Origin: Armatimonadota bacterium
GTDB taxonomy: Bacteria; Sysuimicrobiota; Sysuimicrobiia; Sysuimicrobiales; Sysuimicrobiaceae
DNA: 64,000 nt
Direction: 5' to 3'
Assembly (NCBI GenBank): GCA_031432545.1
Contig: JAVKGX010000001.1
Coordinates: 256,411-320,410, forward strand
Below are positions 16,247 to 24,617 of the stretch, one piece after another. The notes beneath the pieces are model-generated. The model did not search any database. It was not told the origin of the DNA and saw nothing but the letters and a program-made list of their open reading frames with translations. Each line of letters starts with the position of its first letter. Positions within the stretch are counted from its first letter, which is position 1. The translations under genes and the position numbers were made by a program.

Positions 16247-16304
16247 TTGACAGCGGTGGCCGGGCAGTCTAGATTTAGCGAGTGCTAATTTAGTTGTGGC
16301 TAAA
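16247..16304 (+). promoter_or_regulatory. Metal-regulated promoter with two tandem MntR/DtxR-type operators
   Basis: A strong sigma70 promoter: TTGACA at 16247-16252, 17 bases, then TAGATT at 16270-16275. Two head-to-tail palindromes start within the -10 element and cover the transcription start. The first is TTTAGCGAGTGCTAAT (16274-16289), in which TTAGC/GCTAA pair. The second is TTTAGTTGTGGCTAAA (16289-16304), in which TTTAG/CTAAA pair. Both resemble the TTTAG...CTAAA half sites bound by DtxR/MntR repressors. The first gene downstream encodes such a repressor, so autoregulation of the whole metal-transport operon by metal-loaded repressor is the natural reading. Confidence 0.8.
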
Positions 16305-16314
16305 AGGCGCGCAG

Positions 16315-16986
16315 ATGATGACAGAACAGGTCACGCAGGCCACGCAGGACTACCTCAAGGTCATCTACAAGCTCGGCCAGGCCGGTGGCCCGGTGACGAC
16401 CAACGCCATCGCCGACCGCATGGGCGTGGCGCCGGCTTCGGTGACGAAGATGGTGAAGCGGCTCGCCAAGGACGGGCTGCTCACGCACACCCCCTATTAC
16501 GGCGTGCGCCTCACCGGCCGTGGGGAGCGGGCCGCGCTGGAGGTCATCCGCCACCACAGGCTGCTCGAACTGTACCTGACCCAGAGGCTCGGTCTGCCCA
16601 TCGACGAGGCGCACGCCGAGGCCGAACGGCTCGAACACGCGCTGTCGGAGGCCGTCGAGGAGCGGATCGCGCGGGTGCTGGGCAACCCCCGTTCGGACCC
16701 CCACGGCGACCCGATCCCGTCCGCCGACGGGGAGGTCGACGAACAGGTGCACCCAGCTCTCGCCGACGCCACACCCGGTCGCTCGGTCGTCGTCGCGCGC
16801 GTCAGCGACAGCGACCCCGTGCGCCTGAGGCGCATCGCCGCGCTGGGCCTGCTGCCCGGCGTGCGCGTCCGCGTGCTGTCCCGCTCGCCCGACGGCGGGG
16901 TCACGGTCCATGCCGGCGCGGGCCGAGCGCGCCGGGTCTCCGGGCGGGTGGCCCGTGGGATCTTCGTCCGGGAGGTGGCGGGTTGA
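16315..16986 (+). CDS. MntR/DtxR-family metal-dependent repressor
   Basis: A 223-residue regulator with a winged-helix domain (SVTKMVKRLAKDGLL recognition helix), a dimerisation/metal domain, and a C-terminal SH3-like FeoA domain (SVVVARVSDSDPVRLRRIA). Metal ligands follow the B. subtilis MntR set: Asp in TQDYLKVIY, His in RHHRLLELYL, and Glu/Glu/His in HAEAERLEH, where DtxR has Cys instead of the first Glu. This predicts a manganese (or Mn/Zn) sensor. ATG 16315 is chosen over the TTG at 16294, which lies inside the operator. It overlaps the binding-protein gene by 4 bases. Confidence 0.9.
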   Translation: MMTEQVTQATQDYLKVIYKLGQAGGPVTTNAIADRMGVAPASVTKMVKRLAKDGLLTHTPYYGVRLTGRGERAALEVIRHHRLLELYLTQRLGLPIDEAHAEAERLEHALSEAVEERIARVLGNPRSDPHGDPIPSADGEVDEQVHPALADATPGRSVVVARVSDSDPVRLRRIAALGLLPGVRVRVLSRSPDGGVTVHAGAGRARRVSGRVARGIFVREVAG

Positions 16987-17888
16987 CCGCACCCCGCCTC
17001 GCCGCCCTGTGGCTCGTGGCCGTGCTGGCTACCGGCTGCGCCGGGGAGTCCGCGAGCCCGGCCGCGCAGCGTCCGCGCGCGATCGCGACGATCAACATCC
17101 TCGCCGACTTCGCGCGCGGGGTCGCCGGCGACCGGATCGAGGTCAGCAGTCTGATCCCGGTGGGCGGCGACCCGCACACCTACGAGCCGGTCCCCCGCGA
17201 CGTCCAGAGGATCGCGGAGTCCCACATCCTCTTCTACAACGGGCTGGGCCTGGAAAAGTGGCTGCACAAACTGATCGCCAACGCCGGCGGACGGCGCGTC
17301 ATGGTCGAGGTCACGAGGGGGCTGCGGCCCGCGATCCAGACGAGCGGCGCGTACGCCGGCGACCCCGACCCGCACCTGTGGATGGACCCGCTGGCGGCCC
17401 GGACCTACGTCGAGAACATCCGCGACGCCCTGATCGCCTTCGACCCCGACGGCCGGAGCGCGTACGAGGCCAACGCCGCCCGCTACCTGCGGGAACTGGA
17501 CGAGCTGCACCGTTGGATCCAGCAGCAGGTGGCCCAGATCCCACCCGCGCGGCGGAAGCTGGTGACCACCCACGACGCGTTCCGCTACTTCGGGAATCGC
17601 TACGGCTTCGCGGTCGTCGGTACGATCTGGGGGATCAGCACGGAGGACGAACCGTCGGCGCAGGAGATCGCACGTCTGGTGGACAGCATCCGGCGGGAGC
17701 GGGTGCCCGCGGTGTTCGTCGAGACGACGATCAACCCCAAGCTGATGGAGCGCGTCGCCCGCGACGCCGGCGTGCGCGTCGGCCGCAGCCTGTACGGCGA
17801 CTCCCTCGGACCCCCGGGCAGCAACGCCGACACCTACGTCAAGATGATGCGGCACAACGTCGCCGCGATCGTGGAGGCGCTGCGATGA
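16983..17888 (+). CDS. Metal ABC transporter substrate-binding lipoprotein (ZnuA/TroA family)
   Basis: A 301-residue cluster A-I metal-binding protein. The signal peptide ends in a lipobox (VLATGCAG), so it is membrane-anchored. Four ligands can be placed: His in GGDPHTYEP, His in DPDPHLWMD, His in TTHDAFRYFG, and Asp in YGDSLGPPGS. Three His plus Asp is the TroA/ZnuA pattern; classic manganese proteins (PsaA/MntC) have Glu at the third position. There is no His-rich loop of the ZnuA kind. The TTG start overlaps the repressor stop (TTGA). Zinc or manganese are both possible. Confidence 0.9.
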   Translation: MTAPRLAALWLVAVLATGCAGESASPAAQRPRAIATINILADFARGVAGDRIEVSSLIPVGGDPHTYEPVPRDVQRIAESHILFYNGLGLEKWLHKLIANAGGRRVMVEVTRGLRPAIQTSGAYAGDPDPHLWMDPLAARTYVENIRDALIAFDPDGRSAYEANAARYLRELDELHRWIQQQVAQIPPARRKLVTTHDAFRYFGNRYGFAVVGTIWGISTEDEPSAQEIARLVDSIRRERVPAVFVETTINPKLMERVARDAGVRVGRSLYGDSLGPPGSNADTYVKMMRHNVAAIVEALR

Positions 17889-18682
17889 TTCCTTCAGACT
17901 TTCCGCGCACCCGGGAGCAGGACGCCGGCCCGCCCGCGATCGAGACCCGCAACCTGACGGTGTCGTACGGGGGCAAGCCGGCGATCCGCAACGTGACCCT
18001 CGCGATCGAGCCCGGGCGCCTGGTGGGGCTGGTGGGACCCAACGGCGCCGGCAAGTCGACGCTGCTGCGCGCCATCGTCGGCCTGCTCACACCGGACACC
18101 GGGCGGGTGGCGATCTTCGGCCAAAGCCCGCAGGCGGCGCGGCGACTGGTGGCGTATGTGCCGCAGCGCACCGAGGTGGACTGGGACTACCCCATCGTCG
18201 TCGAGGAGGTCGTGCTCATGGGCCGGTTCAACCACATCGGGTGGGTGCGCCGGCCGAGGGCGCTGGACCGGCAGGTCGCCGCGGAGTGTCTGCGGCGCGT
18301 GGGGATGGAGGCGTACGCGCAGCGCCAGATTGGACAGCTGTCCGGCGGCCAGCAGCAGCGCGTGTTCCTGGCCCGCGCGCTCGCGCAGGAGACCCCGATC
18401 ATGCTGCTCGACGAGCCGTTCGTCGGCGTGGACGCTGCCACCGAGGAAACGATCTACCGCCTGCTGGACGCCGCCAAGCAGGAGGGCCGCACCGTCGTCG
18501 TGGCGACCCACGACCTGAGCCGCGCGCAGACGGCGTTCGACCGGTTGGTCCTGCTCAACCAGTATCCGATCGCCTACGGGCCGCCGCAGGAGGTGTTCAC
18601 GCCGTCTCTGCTGCAGCGCACCTATGGCGGCCGTCTGACCCTGCTCGATGCCGCCGACCAGAGGATGGTGATCCGGCCGTGA
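17885..18682 (+). CDS. Metal ABC transporter ATPase
   Basis: A 265-residue ATPase of the Mn/Zn (MntB/ZnuC) family. It has Walker A GPNGAGKST, a Q-loop in VAYVPQRTEVDWDYP (the VDWDYP form is typical of Mn/Zn transporters), the signature LSGGQQQRVFLARAL, Walker B IMLLDEPFVGVD, and the switch ATHD. The ATG overlaps the previous stop (ATGA), and its stop overlaps the GTG of the permease (GTGA). This is the third of four coupled genes behind the metal-regulated promoter. Confidence 0.94.
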   Translation: MIPSDFPRTREQDAGPPAIETRNLTVSYGGKPAIRNVTLAIEPGRLVGLVGPNGAGKSTLLRAIVGLLTPDTGRVAIFGQSPQAARRLVAYVPQRTEVDWDYPIVVEEVVLMGRFNHIGWVRRPRALDRQVAAECLRRVGMEAYAQRQIGQLSGGQQQRVFLARALAQETPIMLLDEPFVGVDAATEETIYRLLDAAKQEGRTVVVATHDLSRAQTAFDRLVLLNQYPIAYGPPQEVFTPSLLQRTYGGRLTLLDAADQRMVIRP

Positions 18683-20196
18683 CGGCCCTGTACGACCTGT
18701 TCGTCAACCCCATGCAGTACGCGTTCATGCAGCGTGCGCTACTGGCGTCGCTGCTGGTCGGCACGATCTGCGCGGTGCTGAGCTGCTACCTGCTGGTCAA
18801 GCGGTGGGCCCTGCTCGGGGACGCGATCTCGCACTCTGTGCTGCCGGGCGTGGCGTTCGCGTACATGGCCGGCCTGCCGTTCTTCACCGGTGCGGTGGCC
18901 ACCGGCATGCTGACAGCGCTGGGCATCTCCGCGGTGGAGCGTCACACGCGCATCAAGGAAGACTCGGCGATGGGCATCATGTTCACCGGCGCGTTCGCGC
19001 TGGGGTTCGTGCTGGTCAGCCGCATCCGCAGCAAGAGCGTCGACCTTTTCCACATCCTGTTCGGCAACGTGTTGGGGGTCTTTGACGCGGACCTGATCCT
19101 CACCGCCGCGACCGGAGCCGTGGTGTTGGCGGTGGTGTTTGCGCTGTACAAGGAGCTCCAACTGTGGACGTTCGACCCGGTCGCCGCCGCGGCGATGGGA
19201 CTGCCGTCCGGCGTGCTCCACTATACGCTGATGCTGCTGCTGTCGATGACCATCGTGGCCTCCCTCCAGACGGTGGGCATCGTGCTCGTCGTCGCGATGC
19301 TTGTGACCCCCGGAGCGGTGGCATTCCTGCTGACGGACCGCATGTCGCGCATGCTCGGGATCGCGGTCGCCGTGGGCGTCGTGTCGGCGCTGAGCGGGCT
19401 GTTCCTCTCCTACCACCTCAACGTCGCCTCCGGCGCGACGATGGTTCTAGTCGCGACGGTCGTGTTCGCGTGCGCGATGCTGCTCAGTCCCCGCGAGGGG
19501 ATCGTGTGGTCGGCGATCCGGCGGCGCCGCGTGGTCTACCTCACGGCGCTGGAGGACTTCTTGAAGCAGGCGTACGTCCTGGACCGCCAGGGGGAGGCGA
19601 CGATCGCGGCCGTCGCGGAGAGATTGGGCACGGGGCTGCGGCAGGCGCGCAGCGCGCTGCGGCGGCTGGCGCGTGAAGGGCTGGCAGACCCCTCCGACGG
19701 CGTGGTGCGCCTGACCGACGCCGGCCGCGCGCGGGCGCAGGAACTGATCCGGTCGCATCGCCTGTGGGAGCGCTACCTGGTGGACGCAGGCGGGCTGTCG
19801 TGGGCGGAAGTGCACGCCGAGGCGGAACGCCTGGAACACCTCGGCACGCGCGAACTGGCCGCGAGGCTGGACGAGGTGCTGGGCCGTCCGGAACACGACC
19901 CGCACGGCGCGCGCATCCCGCGGGCCGGGCAGGACCCAGAACTCCGTGCGGAGCCGCTTGCAGCCCGGCGCATCGGAGACACCGTCGAGGTGGCCGAGGT
20001 GGAAGACGAAGACCCCGACGTGCTGCGCCGGCTCGACGAGAAGGGCATGCGCCCCGGCGCGCGCGTCCACGTCCTGCACAGAAGGCAAGACGGGACCCTG
20101 CGGGTTCGCGTCGACGGCCGGGAGGAAGAAATCGACCCAGCGTTGTCCGACGTCGTGCTGACCCGGCCGGCCGGGGGGACTTCTCGCAACCTTTGA
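18679..20196 (+). CDS. Metal ABC permease fused to a complete MntR-like module
   Basis: A 505-residue two-part protein. Residues 1 to about 280 are an ABC-3 family Mn/Zn permease with about eight segments (KRWALLGDAISHSVLPGVA; LQTVGIVLVVAMLVTPGAVA). Residues 285-505 are a DtxR/MntR-like unit: winged helix (LEDFLKQAYVLDRQGEATIA; ARSALRRLAREGL), metal/dimer domain (RSHRLWERYLV; HAEAERLEH) and FeoA-like domain (GDTVEVAEVEDEDPDVLRRL). The Mn ligands (Asp, His, Glu, Glu, His) are all present. The join is in frame with no stop. The cytoplasmic module could sense metal and gate transport, or bind DNA from the membrane; neither is shown. Related fusions probably exist in databases. Confidence 0.88.
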   Translation: MTALYDLFVNPMQYAFMQRALLASLLVGTICAVLSCYLLVKRWALLGDAISHSVLPGVAFAYMAGLPFFTGAVATGMLTALGISAVERHTRIKEDSAMGIMFTGAFALGFVLVSRIRSKSVDLFHILFGNVLGVFDADLILTAATGAVVLAVVFALYKELQLWTFDPVAAAAMGLPSGVLHYTLMLLLSMTIVASLQTVGIVLVVAMLVTPGAVAFLLTDRMSRMLGIAVAVGVVSALSGLFLSYHLNVASGATMVLVATVVFACAMLLSPREGIVWSAIRRRRVVYLTALEDFLKQAYVLDRQGEATIAAVAERLGTGLRQARSALRRLAREGLADPSDGVVRLTDAGRARAQELIRSHRLWERYLVDAGGLSWAEVHAEAERLEHLGTRELAARLDEVLGRPEHDPHGARIPRAGQDPELRAEPLAARRIGDTVEVAEVEDEDPDVLRRLDEKGMRPGARVHVLHRRQDGTLRVRVDGREEEIDPALSDVVLTRPAGGTSRNL

Positions 20197-20286
20197 GCGG
20201 TCGCCAGACAGCCCTGCGATCCTCCCGGCTCCGGGTAGACGCTCTGTTGGAACCGTCGGCTTGACCCCGGTTGTGGGCCGCTGCCA

Positions 20287-20295
20287 TGCTATGTT
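20287..20295 (+). promoter_or_regulatory. Possible extended -10 promoter of the sugar ABC operon
   Basis: TGC followed by TATGTT (20287-20295) forms an extended -10 about 13 bases before the ATG. A TTGACC lies upstream at 20261 but 23 bases away, too far for a normal -35. If used, the leader would be only a few bases long. The remaining part of the 111-base gap shows nothing else. Confidence 0.3.
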
Positions 20296-20307
20296 CGGAG
20301 AGGGGGG

Positions 20308-21588
20308 ATGACGATGCCACGCAGGCGCGCACTGTTCGTCGCCGCCGTCGTGATCGTCGTCGTCGCGGCGGTCGCACTCTACCAGGTCAGTCGGATGCGG
20401 GCTCCGGCACCGCCGGCCGCGAGGCTGGAGATCTTCTCATGGTGGACCACGGGGGGCGAGGAGGCCGGACTGTTGAAGCTGTTCGAGCTGTACCGGCAGC
20501 AGAACCCCGGCGTGGAGATCATCAACGCCACCGTGGCGGGTGGGGCGGGCTTTGAGGCCAAACCCGCCCTCAAGGCGCGGATGCTGGGGGGCGACCCGCC
20601 GGACTCATTCCAGGTCCACATGGGCCGCGAGTTGATCGACACCTGGGTCGTGACCGGATACATGGAGCCGCTGAACGACCTGTACGCGCAGGAAGGATGG
20701 GAACAGGTCTTCCCGGCCGGCGTGCTGGGCCTGCTGCGGCACGAGGGCAGCTACTGGTCGGTGCCGGTGAACATTCACCGCGCCAACGTATTGTGGTACA
20801 ACAAGCGGACTTTCGAGGAGAACGGCTGGAAGCCGCCGGAGACCTTCGACGACTTCTTCGCCCTCGCAGAGCAGATGCGCGCCAAGGGCATCACCCCGCT
20901 GGCGTTGGGGGACGTCGGCATCTGGGCGTCGGTGCACCTGTTCGAAGTCGTGCTGGCCGGCGTGCTGGGCCCGGACGCGTACAGCGGTCTGTGGACCGGC
21001 GCAACCGACTGGAACGGCCCGGAGGTCCGGCGCGCGCTGGAGATCATGGCGCGCATGCTCACCTACGTCAACCCGGATCACTCGGCGCTGTCGTGGGATC
21101 AGGCCAACGACCTGGTGATCCAGGGCCGCGCGGGGATGACGATCATGGGCGACTGGGTGGACGCCGACAACCTCGCCAAGAACTTCCGGGATTCGGGTTG
21201 GGCGCCGCCGCCGGGCACACGAGGCGTCTTCGTGGCGCTGTCCGATACCTTCGGCCTGCCCAAGAACGCACCCCACCGCGACCAGGCGATCGCCTGGCTG
21301 CGGCTGGTGGGGTCTAGGGCCGGGCAGGAGGCGTTCAATCCCGTCAAGGGCTCGATCTGCGCGCGCAACGACTGCGACCCGGCCCTGTTCGGCCCGTACC
21401 TGCAGTCGGCGATGCAGGACTGGGCGCGGGACCGGATCGTGCCGAGCCTGGCCCACGGGGCGGCGGCGTCCGAGTCCTGGGTGGCCCTGATCAACGACGT
21501 GATGAGCGCCTTCGTCAGCGATCGCGACGTGGCCAAGGCCCAGGCCGCGCTGGCAAAGGCCTGCGTCGACGCGCGGGTGTGCCGCTGA
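20308..21588 (+). CDS. Carbohydrate ABC transporter substrate-binding protein
   Basis: A 426-residue family-1 (MalE/UgpB-like) extracellular binding protein. An N-terminal hydrophobic stretch (RRRALFVAAVVIVVVAAVAL) lacks a lipobox cysteine, so it acts as a signal or membrane anchor. The mature part starts LEIFSWWTTGGEEAGLLKLF, a typical beginning for sugar binders, and contains NIHRANVLWYNKRTFEENGW. Cys residues in SICARNDCDP and the C-terminus (CVDARVC) may form disulfides. ATG 20308 has agagggggg upstream. It is followed by two permeases and no ATPase. Confidence 0.92.
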   Translation: MTMPRRRALFVAAVVIVVVAAVALYQVSRMRAPAPPAARLEIFSWWTTGGEEAGLLKLFELYRQQNPGVEIINATVAGGAGFEAKPALKARMLGGDPPDSFQVHMGRELIDTWVVTGYMEPLNDLYAQEGWEQVFPAGVLGLLRHEGSYWSVPVNIHRANVLWYNKRTFEENGWKPPETFDDFFALAEQMRAKGITPLALGDVGIWASVHLFEVVLAGVLGPDAYSGLWTGATDWNGPEVRRALEIMARMLTYVNPDHSALSWDQANDLVIQGRAGMTIMGDWVDADNLAKNFRDSGWAPPPGTRGVFVALSDTFGLPKNAPHRDQAIAWLRLVGSRAGQEAFNPVKGSICARNDCDPALFGPYLQSAMQDWARDRIVPSLAHGAAASESWVALINDVMSAFVSDRDVAKAQAALAKACVDARVCR

Positions 21589-21647
21589 CCTCACCGACGT
21601 AGCGCCTGTCCGGCGGAGCCACCCCGAGCCCGTGTCGGGCCCGTGAG

Positions 21648-22631
21648 ATGAGGTCGACATCCGATCGAATCCTCGCGGCGGCTCTCGTCGCCCCTTCGAT
21701 CGCCGCCGTGGGGCTGTTCGTCTACGGCTTCATCGGCTGGACGGTGTGGGTGTCGCTGTCGAACTGGTCGGGGCTGCGCCCGGACCTCAGCTGGGCGGGC
21801 CTGAGCAACTACGCGACGCTGTTCGCCAACCCGCGCTTCCACCTGGACATTCGGAACACGGTGGTCTTCACCGCGTTGTTGCTGGCGGCGTGCATGGCGC
21901 TGGGGCTGGGACTGGCGCTGTTGCTGGACCGCGGGGTGAGGGGCGAAAGCGTCTTCCGCAGCATCTTCTTTTTCCCGATGGCGATCTCGTTCATCGTCAC
22001 CGGGGTCGCCTGGCGGTGGCTTCTGGCTCCGGGCGACCCCGCCACCGGCCGGATCACGGGCGTCAACGTCCTGCTCGCCCAGGCGGGTCTGCCCCACCTC
22101 AAGTGGTACACGGACCACACGGTTCTCTACATCACGCCCGACAGCGCACTCGGCCAGGTGCTCGCCGGCATGGGGCTGGGTTTCCTCACCGGTCCGGTCT
22201 TCGGCGTGCCGGTGGCGATGCTGTCCATCGTCATCGCCGCGACCTGGCAAATGTCGGGGTTCGTTATGGCCCTCTACCTCGCAGGGCTGCGCGGCTTTCC
22301 GGAGGAGCTGCGGGAGGCGGCGCGGATCGACGGAGCCGGTGAGTGGCAGGTCTACCGCCACGTCATCCTCCCCTACCTGCGCCCGGTGACTCTGAGCGCG
22401 CTGATCATCCTCGGCCACATCTCGCTGAAGATCTTCGACCTGGTGGCCGCGATGAGCAAGCGTGGGCCCGGCTTCGCCACTGACGTCCCCGCGTACTTCA
22501 TGTTTGAGACCACCTTCCACGCGGACCGGTTCGCCGAAGGCGCCGCCATCGCGGTGGTGATGCTGGTGAGCGTCAGCGTGCTGATCGTTCCGTATCTGGT
22601 GGGCAGCATGCGGCGGGAGAGCGCGACGTGA
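21648..22631 (+). CDS. Carbohydrate ABC transporter permease (MalF type)
   Basis: A 327-residue permease with six membrane segments. The EAA loop is ELREAARIDGAGEWQVYRHV (about residue 220), which contacts the ATPase. A large extracytoplasmic insertion around residues 118-185 is unlike most short MalF-type permeases but seen in some. Its stop overlaps the GTG of the next permease (GTGA). The cognate ATPase must be encoded elsewhere, as with MsmK/MsmX-type shared ATPases. Confidence 0.92.
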   Translation: MRSTSDRILAAALVAPSIAAVGLFVYGFIGWTVWVSLSNWSGLRPDLSWAGLSNYATLFANPRFHLDIRNTVVFTALLLAACMALGLGLALLLDRGVRGESVFRSIFFFPMAISFIVTGVAWRWLLAPGDPATGRITGVNVLLAQAGLPHLKWYTDHTVLYITPDSALGQVLAGMGLGFLTGPVFGVPVAMLSIVIAATWQMSGFVMALYLAGLRGFPEELREAARIDGAGEWQVYRHVILPYLRPVTLSALIILGHISLKIFDLVAAMSKRGPGFATDVPAYFMFETTFHADRFAEGAAIAVVMLVSVSVLIVPYLVGSMRRESAT

Positions 22632-23575
22632 GACCGGCGGGACGCGCGGTCGGCGGCGCACAGGAGCAGGCGCAGGCGCTGGTGATCGCGGCGCGCCCGC
22701 ACCTAGCGGTTGCCCTAGGCCGGGTCTCGCTCTACGCGGCGCTGGTCTTGGCGGCGGCGTTCTACCTGCTGCCCGTCTACGTGCTCTTGATCACCGGCAT
22801 CAAGTCCTACGCGGAGGCCGGGCTGGACCGCATGTGGCACCTGCCGGCGGCCCCCACGCTGGACGGTTTCCGGCAGGCGTACGCCCGCCTGTCGCCGCAC
22901 TTCGTCAACAGCCTGACGCTTACTGTGCCGGCGGCGTTGCTGTCCTCCCTGCTGGGGTCGGTCAACGGCTACGTCCTCGCCAAGTGGCGGTTTCGGGGTG
23001 CGGACGCGGTCTTCACTTTGATCCTGTTCGGGATGTTTATCCCCTACCAGAGCGTCCTGATCCCGCTGGTGCACACCCTTCAGCGGGTGAACTTCGCCGC
23101 GCACGCGCTGGACCTGCCGACCTGGTTGAAGTGGGCCGTACCGGGGTACGGCACGCTGTCGGGCCTGGCGTTCGTGCACGTCGTCTACGGGATCCCGATC
23201 ACCACGTTGATCTTTCGCAACTACTACGCCACGGTCCCCGACGAGCTGATCGACGCGGCAAAGGCCGACGGCGCGGGCCTGCTCGGGATCTACCGGCTGG
23301 TTTTGCTCCCCATCTCGATGCCTGCCTTCGCCGTCGTCCTGATCTGGCAGTTCACGTCCATCTGGAACGAGTTCCTCTTCGCGGTGGTGCTGACTCAGAA
23401 TCCCGCCGTCCGACCGGTGACCGTCGCGCTGTACAACCTCGCCGGCAGCTACATCGTGGAGTGGAACGTGCAGATGGCGGGTGCGCTGCTGGCGGCGGCC
23501 CCCACGCTGTTGGTGTACGTCTTCTTGGGACGGTACTTCCTGCGCGGTCTGCTGGCCGGAGCGCTGCGGGGCTGA
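22628..23575 (+). CDS. Carbohydrate ABC transporter permease (MalG type)
   Basis: A 315-residue permease. After a polar N-terminal tail of about 35 residues come six membrane segments. The EAA loop DELIDAAKADGAGLLGIYRL lies near residue 209. MFIPYQSVLIPL and WNEFLFAVVLTQNP are typical of the MalG/UgpE branch. The GTG overlaps the previous stop by 4 bases. It converges with the LLM oxidoreductase gene 24 bases away; the gap holds only a short GC palindrome (gccggcgccggc). Confidence 0.92.
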   Translation: MRPAGRAVGGAQEQAQALVIAARPHLAVALGRVSLYAALVLAAAFYLLPVYVLLITGIKSYAEAGLDRMWHLPAAPTLDGFRQAYARLSPHFVNSLTLTVPAALLSSLLGSVNGYVLAKWRFRGADAVFTLILFGMFIPYQSVLIPLVHTLQRVNFAAHALDLPTWLKWAVPGYGTLSGLAFVHVVYGIPITTLIFRNYYATVPDELIDAAKADGAGLLGIYRLVLLPISMPAFAVVLIWQFTSIWNEFLFAVVLTQNPAVRPVTVALYNLAGSYIVEWNVQMAGALLAAAPTLLVYVFLGRYFLRGLLAGALRG

Positions 23576-23598
23576 GCGGGCGGTGGGGCCGGCGCCGG

Positions 23599-24513
23599 TC
23601 AGGTGACGACGGTGCGGGCGAGGGCTTCCAGCCCCGCGGCGTCGTCCAGGTCCAGCCACTGGAGCATGACCCGCTGCACGCCGACGCCGCCCAGGGCCTG
23701 CAGTTGGTCTCTGATCTCCGAGGGCCCGCCGACCAGGACGCCACGCGCCCTCAGTTCTTCGACGGTGCGACCGCGCGCGGACGCCCTCTGCTCGATCTCC
23801 GACCGGCTGCGTCCGAACAGCAGCCCGGTCATCATCGAGCGGCGGACCGCGTGGGGCGGACGCCCGTTGCGCACCAGCAGGGCGTCCAGACGGGCACTGA
23901 GTTCTGCGAAGCCCGCCGGCGTCTGGAAGGTGGCGTTCCATTCGCTCGCGTAGCGGGCAGCCAGTGGCAGGGTGCGTCGCGGACCGTTGCCGCCCACCAG
24001 GATGGGAGGACATCCTGGTCGTTGCGGGCGCGGCAGCAGCTGTGCTTCGCGCAGCGTGTAGTAGCGGCCGGTGTAACTGACCGGTCCGTCGTCGCGCAGC
24101 AGGTGTGTGACGACCTGCAGCGACTCCTCGAACCGACGGAACCGTTCAGGGACGTCGAGCAGGTCGAAGCCGAACTTGACGTGCTCGCGTTCCTGCCAAC
24201 CGGCGCCCATCCCCAGGGTCATCCGGCCGCCGGACAAGTCGTCCACCTGGGCGGCCATCCGCGCGGTGAAGACCGGGTGACGAAACGACGCCGGCGTGCA
24301 CAGCGGCCCGAAGGCGATGCGGGTCGTGTGCTCCGCCAGCCACGTGAGCGAGACCCACAGCTCGAGGGAGTCGCGGTCGGGCGGGGCAGCGTTCGTGAAG
24401 TGGTCGGACCGGTACAGGCCAGCGAACCCCAAGTCCTCGACCGCCCGCACGGTGCGTTTCCAGCGTGGCCAGTTCAGTCCGTTCTGGCCTTCGACCATGA
24501 TTGCGACGTCCAT
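23599..24513 (-). CDS. LLM-class flavin-dependent oxidoreductase
   Basis: A 304-residue luciferase-like (bacterial luciferase/F420-dependent) TIM-barrel enzyme. Visible are DVAIMVEGQNGLNWPRWKR, LGFAGLYRSDHF, GGRMTLGMGAGWQEREH and PPILVGGNGPRRTL. Proteins of this type use FMN or F420 to oxidise varied substrates; the cofactor and substrate cannot be assigned. The start at 24513 is chosen for its gggaggagcaacc ribosome site; a longer frame upstream has no such site. Confidence 0.88.
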   Translation of the reverse strand: MDVAIMVEGQNGLNWPRWKRTVRAVEDLGFAGLYRSDHFTNAAPPDRDSLELWVSLTWLAEHTTRIAFGPLCTPASFRHPVFTARMAAQVDDLSGGRMTLGMGAGWQEREHVKFGFDLLDVPERFRRFEESLQVVTHLLRDDGPVSYTGRYYTLREAQLLPRPQRPGCPPILVGGNGPRRTLPLAARYASEWNATFQTPAGFAELSARLDALLVRNGRPPHAVRRSMMTGLLFGRSRSEIEQRASARGRTVEELRARGVLVGGPSEIRDQLQALGGVGVQRVMLQWLDLDDAAGLEALARTVVT

Positions 24514-24588
24514 GGTTGCTCCTCCCGTACCGGGCGGTTTTGACGGGTCAAACGGGCAGTCCTGCCCCCCGTGGTCGCACGATTCCGG

Positions 24589-24617
24589 TTGCGTGCCCAC
24601 ATGGGGCGTGCTAGAGT
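24589..24617 (+). promoter_or_regulatory. Probable promoter of the DEAD-box helicase
   Basis: TTGCGT (24589-24594), 17 bases, then TAGAGT (24612-24617), preceded by TGC as an extended -10. Transcription would start near 24624 and leave a leader of about 137 bases before the TTG start at 24761. Long leaders are common for DEAD-box helicase mRNAs under cold or autoregulatory control, but no specific element is identified in this one. Confidence 0.5.

Noticed and set aside
16294-16314. Upstream TTG start for the MntR-type repressor
   Set aside because: The TTG lies within the second operator palindrome, close to the predicted transcript start, and has no ribosome site. The ATG pair at 16315/16318 fits homologues.
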